The notes: a model not told the origin generated them from the letters alone. Counted from the first letter of the stretch, positions 37,061 through 46,150 are shown. The stretch is DNA of 64,000 nucleotides from Caballeronia ptereochthonis (GCF_001545075.1 NZ_FCOB02000038.1:1-64000); one strand, 5' to 3'. A program made the numbers and translations.

Positions 37061-38803
37061 TCAAGCCTCCACCAACGCCCTCTCGATCTCGATCTTGTAG
37101 TCATGGAACATCGCCACCGATTCGCGATGCGCGACGCTCAGAATCGCCGCTTTCGGCAGCCGCTCGACCAGCGTGTTGTAGATGTGCAGCTCGTTCTCGG
37201 CATCGAGTGCGCTGGTGGCTTCGTCGAGGAACACGAAGTCCGGCTTGTGCAGCAGCACGCGCGCCGCGGCCAGACGCTGTTGCTCGCCCGGCGACAAACT
37301 CCGCGCCCAATGCGCGCTTTCATCCAGCCGATCCATGTACCCCTCGAGATTGCACTGACGCAGCACTTCGCGCGATTCCTCGTCGCTGAACGTGCCGCCG
37401 GGCGACGGATAGCTCAACGCCGCGCGCAGCGTGCCGATCGGCAGATAGCTCATCTGCGGGATGAACATCATCTTGGCGTCGACGGGCGCATCGATCGTGC
37501 CGTCGCCGAACGGCCACAAGCCCGCGAGCGCGCGCATCAGCGTGCTCTTGCCCGAGCCCGACGGCCCGACGACGAGCCAGCGCGATCCCGGCTCGATCGA
37601 CACGTTCGCCACGCGAGAGAGCGGTGTGCCGTTGGGCAGCGCGAGCATCAGGCCGTTCGTCGTGAGCGAGGTGGTGCTCGTGTAGTGCAGGTTGATGCCG
37701 CCGTGCTCGGTCGCCGGCGATGTTTCCTCGCGGATATGCGTCGAGCGCATCACGCGCTTGAATTCACGCAGACGGTTGACCGTGGCGCGCCATTCGACCA
37801 GCGTCGAATAACTGTTGATGAACCACGAAAACGAATCGCTCACCGTGCCGAACGCCGATGAAATCTGCATCAGCACGCCGAACGAAAACGCGCCCGCGAA
37901 GTAGCGCGGCGCGGCGACCATGATCGGGAAGATGATCGCGATCTGCCCGTAGAAGGAGAGCACGAAGGTCATGCGCTTCGTGTACTTCATGATGAGCCAC
38001 CAGTTGTCGCGGATGCGCTGGAAGATGCTCTTCGCGTTCGCCGTCTCGGTCGAGATGCCGTCGTAGAACGCGATCTGCTCGGCATTCTCGCGCACGCGAA
38101 TCAGGCCGAAGCGGAAATCCGCCTCCACCTTCTGCTGCTGATAGTTGATCGACACGAGCGGATGCCCGACCTTCTGGATGATGAGCGAGCCCGCGATCGC
38201 ATAGAGCGCGGCGGCCCACACCATGTAGCCCGGAATGACGATCGGCGTGCCGCCCAGCGTGAGCGTCAGCGCGCCCGCGATGGTCCAGAGGATCGTGATG
38301 AAGGTGACGAGCGTGACGAGCGTCGAAAGCAGGTCGAGGGAGAGCGAGAGCGTGGTCGTCGCAAAGGATTGCAGGTCGTCGCTGATACGCTGGTCGGGGT
38401 TGTCGGCGAGGCGGTCCCGCTCGATGCGGTAGAACGCCTTGTCGCCGAGCCATTGTTCGAGATACCGGTTGGTGAGCCATTGCCGCCAGCGGAACGCGAG
38501 CATCTGCCGCAGATACCGGCCATACACGGCGAGCAGGATGTACGCGAACGCGAGACCCGTGAAGATCAGCAGCAAGTGCGGGAAGTCGCGGACGTTCTTG
38601 TTCTGCAGTGCGTTATAGAAGTCGGCGTTCCAGCTGTTGAGCCGCACGTTGATCCACACGACCGTCATGTTGATCACGATGATCGCAACGAGCAGGCCCC
38701 ACGCAATGCCGCGTTCCTCGGACACCCAGTAGGGCTTGATGAGACTCCACGCCGATACTTCGTCGGCCTTCTGTTGGGTGCTTCTGGTACGAGTGTCGAT
38801 CAT
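37061..38803 (-). CDS. ABC transporter, fused permease/ATPase (SbmA/BacA-YddA family)
   Basis: A 580-residue half-transporter. The N-terminal about 350 residues form a transmembrane domain of the SbmA/BacA type (WNADFYNALQNKN, YLRQMLAFRWRQWLT, NPDQRISDDLQ). The C terminus is an ATPase with Walker A GPSGSGKST, signature LSPGEQQRLAAARVLL, Walker B FVFLDEATSALD and an H-loop histidine in VAHRES. Relatives import peptides or modified vitamins (SbmA, mycobacterial Rv1819c) or are uncharacterised (YddA). The substrate cannot be read from sequence. The gene is monocistronic between a gene remnant and the thi leader. Confidence 0.9.
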   Translation of the reverse strand: MIDTRTRSTQQKADEVSAWSLIKPYWVSEERGIAWGLLVAIIVINMTVVWINVRLNSWNADFYNALQNKNVRDFPHLLLIFTGLAFAYILLAVYGRYLRQMLAFRWRQWLTNRYLEQWLGDKAFYRIERDRLADNPDQRISDDLQSFATTTLSLSLDLLSTLVTLVTFITILWTIAGALTLTLGGTPIVIPGYMVWAAALYAIAGSLIIQKVGHPLVSINYQQQKVEADFRFGLIRVRENAEQIAFYDGISTETANAKSIFQRIRDNWWLIMKYTKRMTFVLSFYGQIAIIFPIMVAAPRYFAGAFSFGVLMQISSAFGTVSDSFSWFINSYSTLVEWRATVNRLREFKRVMRSTHIREETSPATEHGGINLHYTSTTSLTTNGLMLALPNGTPLSRVANVSIEPGSRWLVVGPSGSGKSTLMRALAGLWPFGDGTIDAPVDAKMMFIPQMSYLPIGTLRAALSYPSPGGTFSDEESREVLRQCNLEGYMDRLDESAHWARSLSPGEQQRLAAARVLLHKPDFVFLDEATSALDAENELHIYNTLVERLPKAAILSVAHRESVAMFHDYKIEIERALVEA

Positions 38804-39039
38804 GAGCTTCCTGCCGATGCGCCCTGCGGGCGGCGAATTGTTACGCGTTACGCGGTTGTTGCGTCATGCAGCCGGCTTTCGGCGCGCGGTAATCCTGCGC
38901 GCAGCCTGTTCCGGGCCTGCAAATTCTTCCGGGGTTCTCTTAACGCTCACTTAATTTCGCGCGATCGTTCGGTGAACCATGTTCGCGGCATTGTGCCAGA
39001 GTGCCGCCGGGCACGATAAAAGCCCGGGGCAATCCCGGT
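38804..39039. other. Non-coding gap between the ABC transporter and the thi promoter
   Basis: No supported gene. It must hold the promoter of the minus-strand transporter gene, but I see no clear hexamer pair. A GCCCGGGGC-like palindromic stretch near 39021-39030 is too short to interpret. Confidence 0.4.
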
Positions 39040-39069
39040 TTGCAGCGCGTTCGCCTTTCATGTTCTAAT
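39040..39069 (+). promoter_or_regulatory. Sigma70 promoter of the thi operon
   Basis: TTGCAG (39040-39045), an 18-nt spacer and TCTAAT (39064-39069). Transcription would begin near 39076, a few bases before the TPP aptamer. Confidence 0.6.
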
Positions 39070-39080
39070 GACCCTCGACG

Positions 39081-39188
39081 AAACAGGGGTGCTTCGCGCG
39101 CATCGGCGACCGGAACCGGTCACCAGCGCGGCGAGGCTGAGAGAGACCCTTTGCACCCGATCCGGGTAATACCGGCGAGGGAAGTTTC
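39081..39188 (+). promoter_or_regulatory. TPP riboswitch (THI element)
   Basis: The conserved aptamer blocks are present in order. ACAGGGGTGC opens the element, followed by a variable P3 arm, GGCTGAGAGAGACCCTTTG, then ACCCGATCCGGGTAATACCGGCG and GAGGGAAG. It senses thiamine pyrophosphate. It lies 260 nt upstream of thiO, so the leader between contains the expression platform. No intrinsic terminator with a T-tract is visible there, which favours translational control. Confidence 0.95.
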
Positions 39189-39353
39189 CGGAGAACGCGC
39201 GAACTCGCGCCATTCCTCCAGTCTCTTCCGAGTAACTGTCTTTTCCGTCCGGCGCGCGCTTCCTATCGACGCGGCTGCCGGGCCGGTCTCTCTCCGCTGA
39301 TTTCGTCCTTGTGATGTGCCGCCGCGCCAGCACGGTCGAGATCGCGTACTCCT

Positions 39354-39439
39354 TCTCCTCGTGCAGCGCAGCGTCAGGCCGCAAGCTTTGCATGGGACCG
39401 CGGTGCGCGCTGAAGCGCCAGCCGCGGTCGACGAGGAGA
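39354..39439 (+). promoter_or_regulatory. Possible SD-sequestering fold in the thiO leader
   Basis: TCTCCTCGT (39354-39362) is perfectly complementary to ACGAGGAGA (39431-39439), the thiO ribosome site. Between them GACCGCGG (39396-39403) pairs with CCGCGGTC (39422-39429), capped by GCGC-TGAA-GCGC (39407-39418). The helices stack next to each other and would hide the thiO ribosome-binding site. This is a plausible translational OFF state for the TPP riboswitch. It is a fold proposed by eye. Confidence 0.5.
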
Positions 39440-39446
39440 CATCGAA

Positions 39447-40607
39447 TTGAACAGGATCGATCAGACCGCCGCGCGTCGGGCGGATTTCGCCGTCATCGGC
39501 GGTGGGCTCGTCGGACGGCTCGTCGCGTGGCAACTCGCGGGCGCGGGGCATCGCGTGGAACTGTATGAGCGCGGCGACGCCCTCGGCACGCAATCCGCCG
39601 CCTGGGTCGCCGCCGCGATGCTCGCGCCGCTCGCGGAGGCCGCCAGCGCGGAGCCGCTCGTCGTCGGGCTCGGAGCCGCGTCGCTCGAACGCTGGCCGCG
39701 TCTCATCGCGCAATTGCCCGAGCCGGTGTTCTTTCAGCGCAACGGCACACTCGTCGTCTGGCACGGCGCGGACCGCGCCGAGGCGCCGCTCTTCGAGCGC
39801 CGGCTGCGCGCCAATTCGCCCGCCGAACTGCTCGATGGCGGTTTCGTCAAGCTCGCGGGCGCGCAGGTCGCGCAGGCCGAACCGGCGCTCGGCGCGCGCT
39901 TCGCGCAAGGCTGGCTGCTGCCGAACGAAGGGCAACTGGACAACCGCCAGGCCTTGAGCGCCCTCGGCGCCGGCCTCGCCGCGCGCGGCGTGCGCACACA
40001 CTGGAACACGCCCGTCGACGCGACGCCCGAGTCGACGAATGAAGCGCGCTGGATCATCGATTGCCGCGGCCTGGGCGGCAAGCCCGCGTGGCCCGCGCTG
40101 CGCGGCATTCGCGGCGAAGTCGCGCGGGTGCACGCCCCGGGCATCGGGCTTTCGCGGCCCGTGCGGCTTCTGCATCCGCGCTATCCGCTCTATATCGCGC
40201 CGAAAGAGAACGATCTGTATGTAATCGGCGCGACCGAAGTGGAAGGCGAGGACATGTCGCCGGTGAGCGTGCGCTCCGCGCTCGAACTGCTGAGCGCCGC
40301 ATTTGCCGTGCATCCGGGCTTCGGCGAGGCGCGCATCCTCGAGCTGAATTCCCATTGCCGGCCGACCTTGCCGGATCACCGGCCGGCCATCGTCTGGGAC
40401 GGGGCGCGGACCCTGCGCGTGAACGGCCTGTACCGGCACGGTTTCATGATCGCGCCGGAAGTCGCGGATACCGCGTGCCGGCTCGCCGAAGCGCTCGTTT
40501 CGGGCGATGTCGCCAACGTCGACACGTTCGGAGATTTCCGCAGCGCCGCGCGCTGGCCGGAGCTGCTGCACCGCGAATTCGCCGCCGCGCCCGCGCTGTC
40601 GCATTGA
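39447..40607 (+). CDS. thiO: FAD-dependent glycine oxidase ThiO
   Basis: A 386-residue flavin oxidase of the DAO family that makes dehydroglycine for the thiazole moiety of thiamine. The N-terminal Rossmann motif is VIGGGLVGRLVAWQLAGAG. The C-terminal substrate and FAD segments include NSHCRPTLPDHRPAI and GLYRHGFMIAPEVA. The TTG start at 39447 has a strong GAGGAG eight bases upstream. It is first in a thiOSGE operon under a TPP riboswitch, which is the basis for calling it ThiO over another amino-acid oxidase. Confidence 0.92.
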   Translation: MNRIDQTAARRADFAVIGGGLVGRLVAWQLAGAGHRVELYERGDALGTQSAAWVAAAMLAPLAEAASAEPLVVGLGAASLERWPRLIAQLPEPVFFQRNGTLVVWHGADRAEAPLFERRLRANSPAELLDGGFVKLAGAQVAQAEPALGARFAQGWLLPNEGQLDNRQALSALGAGLAARGVRTHWNTPVDATPESTNEARWIIDCRGLGGKPAWPALRGIRGEVARVHAPGIGLSRPVRLLHPRYPLYIAPKENDLYVIGATEVEGEDMSPVSVRSALELLSAAFAVHPGFGEARILELNSHCRPTLPDHRPAIVWDGARTLRVNGLYRHGFMIAPEVADTACRLAEALVSGDVANVDTFGDFRSAARWPELLHREFAAAPALSH

Positions 40608-40623
40608 GAAAGAGACGAAAGCC

Positions 40624-40821
40624 ATGAACATCCACATCAATCAGCGCGTCTTCGACTTGCACGATGCCGCCACCGTCACCGAGGCGATCGCCGCGTTCGG
40701 CGCGAAACCGCCGTTCGCGGTCGCGCTCAACGGCCAGTTCGTCGCGCGCGGCGAGCACGCCACCAGGACGCTCGCCGCCGGCGACAAGCTCGACATCGTG
40801 TCGCCCGTGGCGGGCGGCTGA
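40624..40821 (+). CDS. thiS: Sulfur carrier protein ThiS
   Basis: A 65-residue ubiquitin-fold protein whose C-terminal Gly-Gly is adenylated and thiocarboxylated to donate sulfur for thiazole synthesis. It ends in DIVSPVAGG, the required terminal diglycine. The ATG at 40624 follows GAGACGAAAG. It lies between thiO and thiG, its direct partner. Confidence 0.94.
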   Translation: MNIHINQRVFDLHDAATVTEAIAAFGAKPPFAVALNGQFVARGEHATRTLAAGDKLDIVSPVAGG

Positions 40822-40845
40822 ACTCCGAACTCGAAGGATCGAACC

Positions 40846-41652
40846 ATGACCACATTAACCGCGGACGCCCTCACGCTCTACGGCCAGGCGTTCCCGAGCC
40901 GCGTGCTGCTCGGCACGTCGCGCTATCCGTCGCTGCAATCGCTTTCCGACTCCATCGACGCCGCTCGGCCAGGCATGGTCACCGTCGCGCTGCGCCGCCA
41001 GTCGGAGACGGGCGAAGCCGGCTTCTTCGACGTGCTCAAGCGCCACGGCGTCGCGCTGCTGCCGAATACCGCGGGCTGCCAGAGCGTCGACGAAGTGCTG
41101 ACGACCGCCTGCATGGCGCGCGAGGTGTTCGAGACGCCGTGGATCAAGCTCGAGCTGATCGGCGACGACTACACGCTCCAGCCCGACCCGATCGGGCTGG
41201 TCGAAGCGGCGGCGAAGCTGATCCGCGACGGCTTCAAGGTGCTGCCGTATTGCACCGAGGATCTCGTGATCGGCCGGCGCCTGCTCGACGCCGGCTGCGA
41301 GGCGCTGATGCCGTGGGGCGCGCCGATCGGCACCGGCAAGGGTGTGACCAATCCCTACGGGCTGCGCACGCTGCGCGAGCGTCTGCCGGACGTGCCGCTG
41401 ATCGTCGATGCGGGTCTTGGCGTGCCGTCGCACGCGTGCCAGGTGATGGAATGGGGCTTCGACGGCGTGCTACTCAACACCGCGGTGTCGCAGGCGACTT
41501 TCCCGCCGCAGATGGCGCGGGCGTTCGCGCTCGGCGTCGAAGCCGGGCGCACGGCGTTTCTCGCCGGGCCGATGGCCGAGCGGGACAGCGCACAGGCGAG
41601 CACGCCGGTCGTCGGCATGCCGTTCTGGCATCAGGACGGAGGTGCGGCGTGA
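40846..41652 (+). CDS. thiG: Thiazole synthase ThiG
   Basis: A 268-residue (beta/alpha)8 enzyme combining deoxyxylulose-5-phosphate, dehydroglycine and ThiS thiocarboxylate into thiazole phosphate. Conserved segments are LLGTSRYPSL, LLPNTAGCQSVDEVL, IKLELIGDD, LPYCTEDLVIGRRLLDAGC and MPWGAPIGTGKG. The length is typical. Its stop overlaps the thiE GTG start by 4 nt. Confidence 0.96.
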   Translation: MTTLTADALTLYGQAFPSRVLLGTSRYPSLQSLSDSIDAARPGMVTVALRRQSETGEAGFFDVLKRHGVALLPNTAGCQSVDEVLTTACMAREVFETPWIKLELIGDDYTLQPDPIGLVEAAAKLIRDGFKVLPYCTEDLVIGRRLLDAGCEALMPWGAPIGTGKGVTNPYGLRTLRERLPDVPLIVDAGLGVPSHACQVMEWGFDGVLLNTAVSQATFPPQMARAFALGVEAGRTAFLAGPMAERDSAQASTPVVGMPFWHQDGGAA

Positions 41653-42734
41653 GCTTGCTGAATCGCGAAGTATTCTGGCCGCCCGCGGACGAACTGGTCG
41701 AAGTCGCCGAGCGGATTCGCGCGCGTCTGGGCGAGTGGCCCGCGGCCGAAACGCGCTGGCGCATCTGCCTGACCGCGCCGGAATCGCCGAAGGCTGGCGA
41801 TCTGATCGTCTTCACCGAGCCGCACGACGCGGACACGGAGCGGCTCGCGAGCGGCGGCGCGGCCGTGCTGGAAGCGCACGGCGCTCGCGTGACACTGCGG
41901 CGGGGCGACGAGCGTTTCGCGCTGGAAGGTCAATGGTCGGATGATTGGCTGGCCGCACTCGCCGCTTTCCTCGACTGCAACTTCGAGCCGCACGACGCGC
42001 TGGTGCTTGCGCTCGCGTGGCGCGCGGGCGACGAAAACAAGGACGATGCCTGGCCCGTCGATTTTGCGACCTTCCCGCGTGTGACCGACTTGCCGCCGGC
42101 GCCCGACGGCGGATTCCAGTCGTGCCCGGACCGGCTCGGTCTTTATCCGGTGCTGCCGAGCGCCGAATGGATCGAGCGTGTGCTCGATCTCGGCGTACGC
42201 ACGGCGCAACTGCGCCGCAAGACGAACGACGTCGCCGGTCTGCCGCGCGAAATCGCACGTTCGGTCGACGCGGGGCGGCGGCACGACGCGCAGCTTTTCA
42301 TCAACGATCACTGGCGCGAGGCGATCGCGGCGGGCGCGTACGGCGTTCATCTCGGCCAGGAAGACGTGCAGACGGCGGACTTGAGCGCGATCGCGCGCGC
42401 CGGCCTGCGCCTCGGCCTGTCGACGCACGGGTATTACGAAATGTTGCGCGCGCTGCACTTCGGGCCCAGCTATCTGGCGCTGGGCGCGGTGTTCCCGACC
42501 ACGACGAAAGTCATGCCGACCCGGCCGCAGGGCCTCGCGCGGCTCGCGCGCTACGTGCAATTGCTGTCGGGGCGCGTGCCGCTCGTCGCGATTGGCGGAA
42601 TCGACGCGCAAGCGCTGCCCGGCGTGCTCGCGACAGGCGTCGGCAGTGCCGCCGTCGTGCGCGCGGTGACCGAGGCGCCGGACACGGCGTCGGCGGTCTC
42701 GGCTCTGCAACAAATGTTTTCAGGTCAATGTTGA
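41649..42734 (+). CDS. thiE: Thiamine-phosphate synthase ThiE with N-terminal extension
   Basis: A 361-residue protein. Residues about 164-361 form the canonical (beta/alpha)8 ThiE, joining HMP-PP and thiazole phosphate. Its motifs are RTAQLRRKTND, INDHWREAIAAGAYGVHLGQED, ALGAVFPTTTK and IGGIDAQAL. The first 163 residues are not part of ThiE, which is usually about 210 residues. They contain strands such as GDLIVFTEPHDADTERL and HDALVLALAWRAGDEN that I cannot assign. The GTG at 41649 overlaps the thiG stop, so the extension is real and coupled to thiG. Confidence 0.9.
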   Translation: MSLLNREVFWPPADELVEVAERIRARLGEWPAAETRWRICLTAPESPKAGDLIVFTEPHDADTERLASGGAAVLEAHGARVTLRRGDERFALEGQWSDDWLAALAAFLDCNFEPHDALVLALAWRAGDENKDDAWPVDFATFPRVTDLPPAPDGGFQSCPDRLGLYPVLPSAEWIERVLDLGVRTAQLRRKTNDVAGLPREIARSVDAGRRHDAQLFINDHWREAIAAGAYGVHLGQEDVQTADLSAIARAGLRLGLSTHGYYEMLRALHFGPSYLALGAVFPTTTKVMPTRPQGLARLARYVQLLSGRVPLVAIGGIDAQALPGVLATGVGSAAVVRAVTEAPDTASAVSALQQMFSGQC

Positions 42735-42792
42735 AAAGTCGGAAAAACAAGGGGGTCCAGGCCTAGGCAAAGCACCGATTGCGCGCAGGCCC

Positions 42793-42798
42793 TATAAT
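42793..42798 (+). promoter_or_regulatory. Candidate -10 element for the mla operon
   Basis: A perfect TATAAT about 34 nt before the mlaF GTG. No good -35 is visible at 16-18 nt spacing, so an activator or a weak -35 would be needed. Confidence 0.45.
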
Positions 42799-42831
42799 TC
42801 GGCCTCTTGCGTCAACGGAATCTCTTACCCA

Positions 42832-43647
42832 GTGCCTGCTTCTTCCGAGACTCTGCTGGAGCTACGCGACGTCGACTTCGGCTACGGCGACCAGCTCGTT
42901 CTGTCGAACCTGAACATGCGTTTCACGCGTGGGCAGGTGGTCGCGGTCATGGGCGGCTCCGGCTGCGGCAAGACCACGACCTTGCGCCTGATCGGCGGCC
43001 TCGTGAAGGCGAGCCGCGGTCAGGTGCTGTTTAACGGGCAGGATGTCGGCGCGCAGACGCGCGAGGGCCTTTATGCCCTGCGCCGCAAGATGGGCATGCT
43101 GTTCCAGTTCGGCGCGCTCTTCACCGACCAGACCGTGTTCGAGAACGTGGCGTTTCCGCTGCGCGAGCACACCGATCTGCCCGAAGAGCTCATCCGGAAT
43201 CTCGTGCTGATGAAGCTGAACGCGGTCGGCCTGCGCGGCGCGCGCGATCTCGCGCCGTCGGAGATTTCCGGCGGCATGGCGCGCCGCGTCGCGCTTGCCC
43301 GCGCGATCGCGCTCGATCCCCAATTGATGATGTACGACGAGCCGTTTGCCGGCCTCGATCCCATCTCCCTCGGCATCACGGCGCAACTGATCCGCACGAT
43401 CAACGACGCGCTCGGCGCAACCTCCATTCTCGTCACGCACGACGTGCCCGAATCGTTCGCGATCGCGGACTACGTGTATTTCATCGCGAATGGCGGCATT
43501 CACGCCGAGGGCACGCCGGCGCAACTGCGCGCATCACAGGATCCGACCGTGCGCCAGTTCATCGACGGCACGCCGGATGGCCCCTTCAAGTTCCACTATG
43601 CGAGCACGCCGCTCGCCGCGGATTTCGGCATCGGAGGGCAGGCATGA
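42832..43647 (+). CDS. mlaF: Phospholipid ABC transporter ATP-binding protein MlaF
   Basis: A 271-residue ATPase of the MlaFEDB inner-membrane complex that moves phospholipids to maintain outer-membrane asymmetry. Walker A is GGSGCGKTT, the signature is ISGGMARRVALARA, Walker B is LMMYDEPFAGLD and the switch is LVTHDVPESF. The GTG at 42832 is the only good start in frame near the promoter. It overlaps mlaE by 4 nt. Confidence 0.94.
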   Translation: MPASSETLLELRDVDFGYGDQLVLSNLNMRFTRGQVVAVMGGSGCGKTTTLRLIGGLVKASRGQVLFNGQDVGAQTREGLYALRRKMGMLFQFGALFTDQTVFENVAFPLREHTDLPEELIRNLVLMKLNAVGLRGARDLAPSEISGGMARRVALARAIALDPQLMMYDEPFAGLDPISLGITAQLIRTINDALGATSILVTHDVPESFAIADYVYFIANGGIHAEGTPAQLRASQDPTVRQFIDGTPDGPFKFHYASTPLAADFGIGGQA

Positions 43648-44411
43648 TCAGCGCGCTCGGACGCTGGGTGCTCGACGGGTTCGGCACCGCCGGCTACGCG
43701 ACGCGCATGTTCATGCGCCTCGTGCTCGAATTCTTCCCCCTGTTGCGCCGCCCGCGTCTTGTCACGAAGCAGATCCACTTCGTCGGCAATTATTCGCTTG
43801 TCATCATCGCGGTGTCGGGTCTGTTCGTCGGCTTCGTGCTCGGCTTGCAGGGCTATTACACATTGAGCCGCTACGGCTCGGAACAGGCTCTGGGCCTGCT
43901 GGTCGCGCTGTCGCTCGTGCGCGAGCTCGGCCCGGTGGTCACCGCGCTGCTCTTCGCGGGGCGCGCGGGCACGTCGCTGACCGCGGAAATCGGCCTGATG
44001 AAAGCCGGCGAGCAGCTCACGGCGATGGAAATGATGGCCGTCGACCCGCTGAAAGTGGTCGTCGCGCCGCGCATGTGGGCGGGCATCATCGCCATGCCGG
44101 TACTGGCGGCCATTTTCAGCGCCGTCGGCATCATCGGCGGCTATATCGTCGGCGTGGAGCTGATCGGCGTCGATCCGGGCGCGTTCTGGTCGCAGATGCA
44201 AGGCGGCGTGGACGTCTGGCGCGACGTCGGCAACGGTGTCATCAAGAGCGTGGTGTTCGGTTTCGCGGTGACGTTCATCGCGTTGTTCCAGGGCTACGAA
44301 GCGAGGCCGACGCCGGAAGGCGTGTCGCGCGCGACGACGAAAACCGTCGTGTACGCGTCGCTCGCTGTGCTCGGGCTCGATTTCCTGCTGACCGCACTGA
44401 TGTTCAGCTAA
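43644..44411 (+). CDS. mlaE: Phospholipid ABC transporter permease MlaE
   Basis: A 255-residue MlaE-family permease with five or six hydrophobic segments. Conserved motifs are FVGFVLGLQGYYTL, LVRELGPVVTALLFAGRAGTSLTAEIG and TEQLTAMEMM-like GEQLTAMEMMAVDP. It dimerises and contacts MlaF via a coupling helix. It is followed 93 nt later by mlaD. Confidence 0.95.
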   Translation: MISALGRWVLDGFGTAGYATRMFMRLVLEFFPLLRRPRLVTKQIHFVGNYSLVIIAVSGLFVGFVLGLQGYYTLSRYGSEQALGLLVALSLVRELGPVVTALLFAGRAGTSLTAEIGLMKAGEQLTAMEMMAVDPLKVVVAPRMWAGIIAMPVLAAIFSAVGIIGGYIVGVELIGVDPGAFWSQMQGGVDVWRDVGNGVIKSVVFGFAVTFIALFQGYEARPTPEGVSRATTKTVVYASLAVLGLDFLLTALMFS

Positions 44412-44504
44412 TGGACCAGGCGCAGGCGCCGGATCCGGCGCGGGCGTCGTGAACGGCACAGCCCGTCACGCGCAATCTGCGAAAAGATTCTCTTTGGGAA
44501 GACG

Positions 44505-45077
44505 ATGAAAAAGACTGCTCTCGACTTTTGGGTCGGCCTCTTCGTGGTGCTCGGTTTCGTGGCGCTGCTCTTTCTTGCGCTGAAGGCGGGCAACATGAGC
44601 TCCCTGTCGTTCCAGCAAACCTACGCGGTGAAACTCAAGTTCGACAACATCGGCGGACTGAAGGCGCGCGCGCCCGTCAAGAGCGCGGGCGTGACCGTGG
44701 GGCGCGTCGGCAGCATTGGCTTTGACGAGAACACGTACCAGGCCGTCGTCACGATCGATATCGACAAGCAGTATCAGTTTCCGAAGGATTCGTCCGCGAA
44801 GATCCTGACTTCGGGTCTGCTCGGCGAGCAGTACATCGGCCTCGAGCCGGGCGGCGACGATCAGATGCTCAAGGACGGCGACACCATCACGATGACGCAA
44901 TCGGCCGTGGTGCTCGAAAACCTGATCGGCCAGTTCCTTTACAACAAGGCGGCGGATTCCGGCGCCTCGAAACCAGCGGCGGCGGCAGCGCCCGCACCGG
45001 CTTTCCCGGGCGCGGCGAGCGCGATGGGGGCATCGAGTGCCGCGGGGGCGAATGCCGCCTCGGGCGCGGCTCAATAA
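44505..45077 (+). CDS. mlaD: Phospholipid-binding MCE protein MlaD
   Basis: A 190-residue protein with one N-terminal transmembrane helix (about 5-25) and a periplasmic MCE domain (about 40-118: FDNIGGLKARAPVKSAGVTVGRV, ILTSGLLGEQYIGLEPGG). MlaD forms a hexameric ring with a lipid-conducting pore. The last 40 residues are an Ala/Pro/Gly-rich disordered tail, longer than in E. coli. Confidence 0.95.
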   Translation: MKKTALDFWVGLFVVLGFVALLFLALKAGNMSSLSFQQTYAVKLKFDNIGGLKARAPVKSAGVTVGRVGSIGFDENTYQAVVTIDIDKQYQFPKDSSAKILTSGLLGEQYIGLEPGGDDQMLKDGDTITMTQSAVVLENLIGQFLYNKAADSGASKPAAAAAPAPAFPGAASAMGASSAAGANAASGAAQ

Positions 45078-45087
45078 GGAGAAGAAC

Positions 45088-46026
45088 ATGCAGGCCAAGG
45101 GGATGCGGCGCGCAATCACGATCGCATGCGTAGTGGCGCTCGCAGGTTGCGCGACGGTGACGACGCCGACCAAGGGTGATCCCTTCGAGAGCTACAACCG
45201 CACGATGTTCACGATCAACGACAAGATCGATCAATACGCGTTGAAGCCGGTGGCGAAGGGTTATGTCTTTGTGGTGCCGGAGCCGGTGCGCAACAGCGTG
45301 ACCAACTTCTTCTCGAATATCGGCGACGTCTACATTGCCGCCAACAATCTGCTGCAGCTGAAGATCGCGGACGGCGTGTCGGACATCATGCGCGTGGCGA
45401 TCAACACGGTGTTCGGCGTCGGCGGTCTGTTCGACGTCGCGACCATCGCGAAGCTGCCGAAGCACGCCGGGGATTTCGGCCTGACGCTCGGCCACTATGG
45501 CGTGCCGTCCGGCCCGTATGTCGTGCTGCCGCTGCTCGGACCGAGCACCGTGCGCGACACGAGCGGCCTCGTGGTCGACTATTTCGGCAATCCGCTGACC
45601 TACGTGAGCCCGGATTCGGTGAGCTGGGCGCTCTACGGCGTGAATCTCATCAATACGCGTGCGAATCTGCTGGGCGCGAGCGACGTGCTCGCCGACGCCG
45701 CGCTCGACAAGTATTCGTTCGTGCGTAACGCGTACCTGCAGCGCCGTCAGTATCTGATCTCCGGCGGCGACGGCAACATGCCCGATTATGGCGAAGCGCC
45801 GTTGCCGAACTACGGCGAGGAAGGCGCGGCCGCTGCGGAAGGCGCATCGGCGACAGCGGCTCCGGCCGTGCCGGCGGTACCGGCGTCCACTGCGGAAGGC
45901 GCCGCGCCCGCTTCGGGCGCCGCGGCCGCACCCGCACCGGCGAGCGGCTCGGCCAACACCGTACCGGGCAACCAGTACGTTCCGCCGCGCGCACCGCCCG
46001 GATTCCCTTCATTCCGCTTGCGTTGA
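45088..46026 (+). CDS. mlaA: Outer-membrane lipoprotein MlaA (VacJ)
   Basis: A 312-residue lipoprotein that extracts mislocalised phospholipids from the outer leaflet and passes them to MlaC. A lipobox (LAGC near residue 21) follows the signal peptide. The VacJ domain contains DPFESYNRTMFTINDKID, NNLLQLKI, GDFGLTLGHYGVPSGPY and LPLLGPSTVRD. Residues 240-312 are a low-complexity Ala/Pro/Gly tail ending in RAPPGFPSFRLR. The AAGGAG ribosome site precedes the ATG at 45088. In E. coli mlaA lies apart; here it sits inside the operon between mlaD and mlaC. Confidence 0.94.
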   Translation: MQAKGMRRAITIACVVALAGCATVTTPTKGDPFESYNRTMFTINDKIDQYALKPVAKGYVFVVPEPVRNSVTNFFSNIGDVYIAANNLLQLKIADGVSDIMRVAINTVFGVGGLFDVATIAKLPKHAGDFGLTLGHYGVPSGPYVVLPLLGPSTVRDTSGLVVDYFGNPLTYVSPDSVSWALYGVNLINTRANLLGASDVLADAALDKYSFVRNAYLQRRQYLISGGDGNMPDYGEAPLPNYGEEGAAAAEGASATAAPAVPAVPASTAEGAAPASGAAAAPAPASGSANTVPGNQYVPPRAPPGFPSFRLR

Positions 46027-46150
46027 GCGGGGTTTCGCTAACGCGCGGTAACATATCTAACGACATTTCTTACGCTTTGGAACACGCTCCGCCTGAACTC
46101 GATTCGGTCGGAGCGCTCAAACCGAAGCCTCTATTTCTGCAGGGTTTGCG

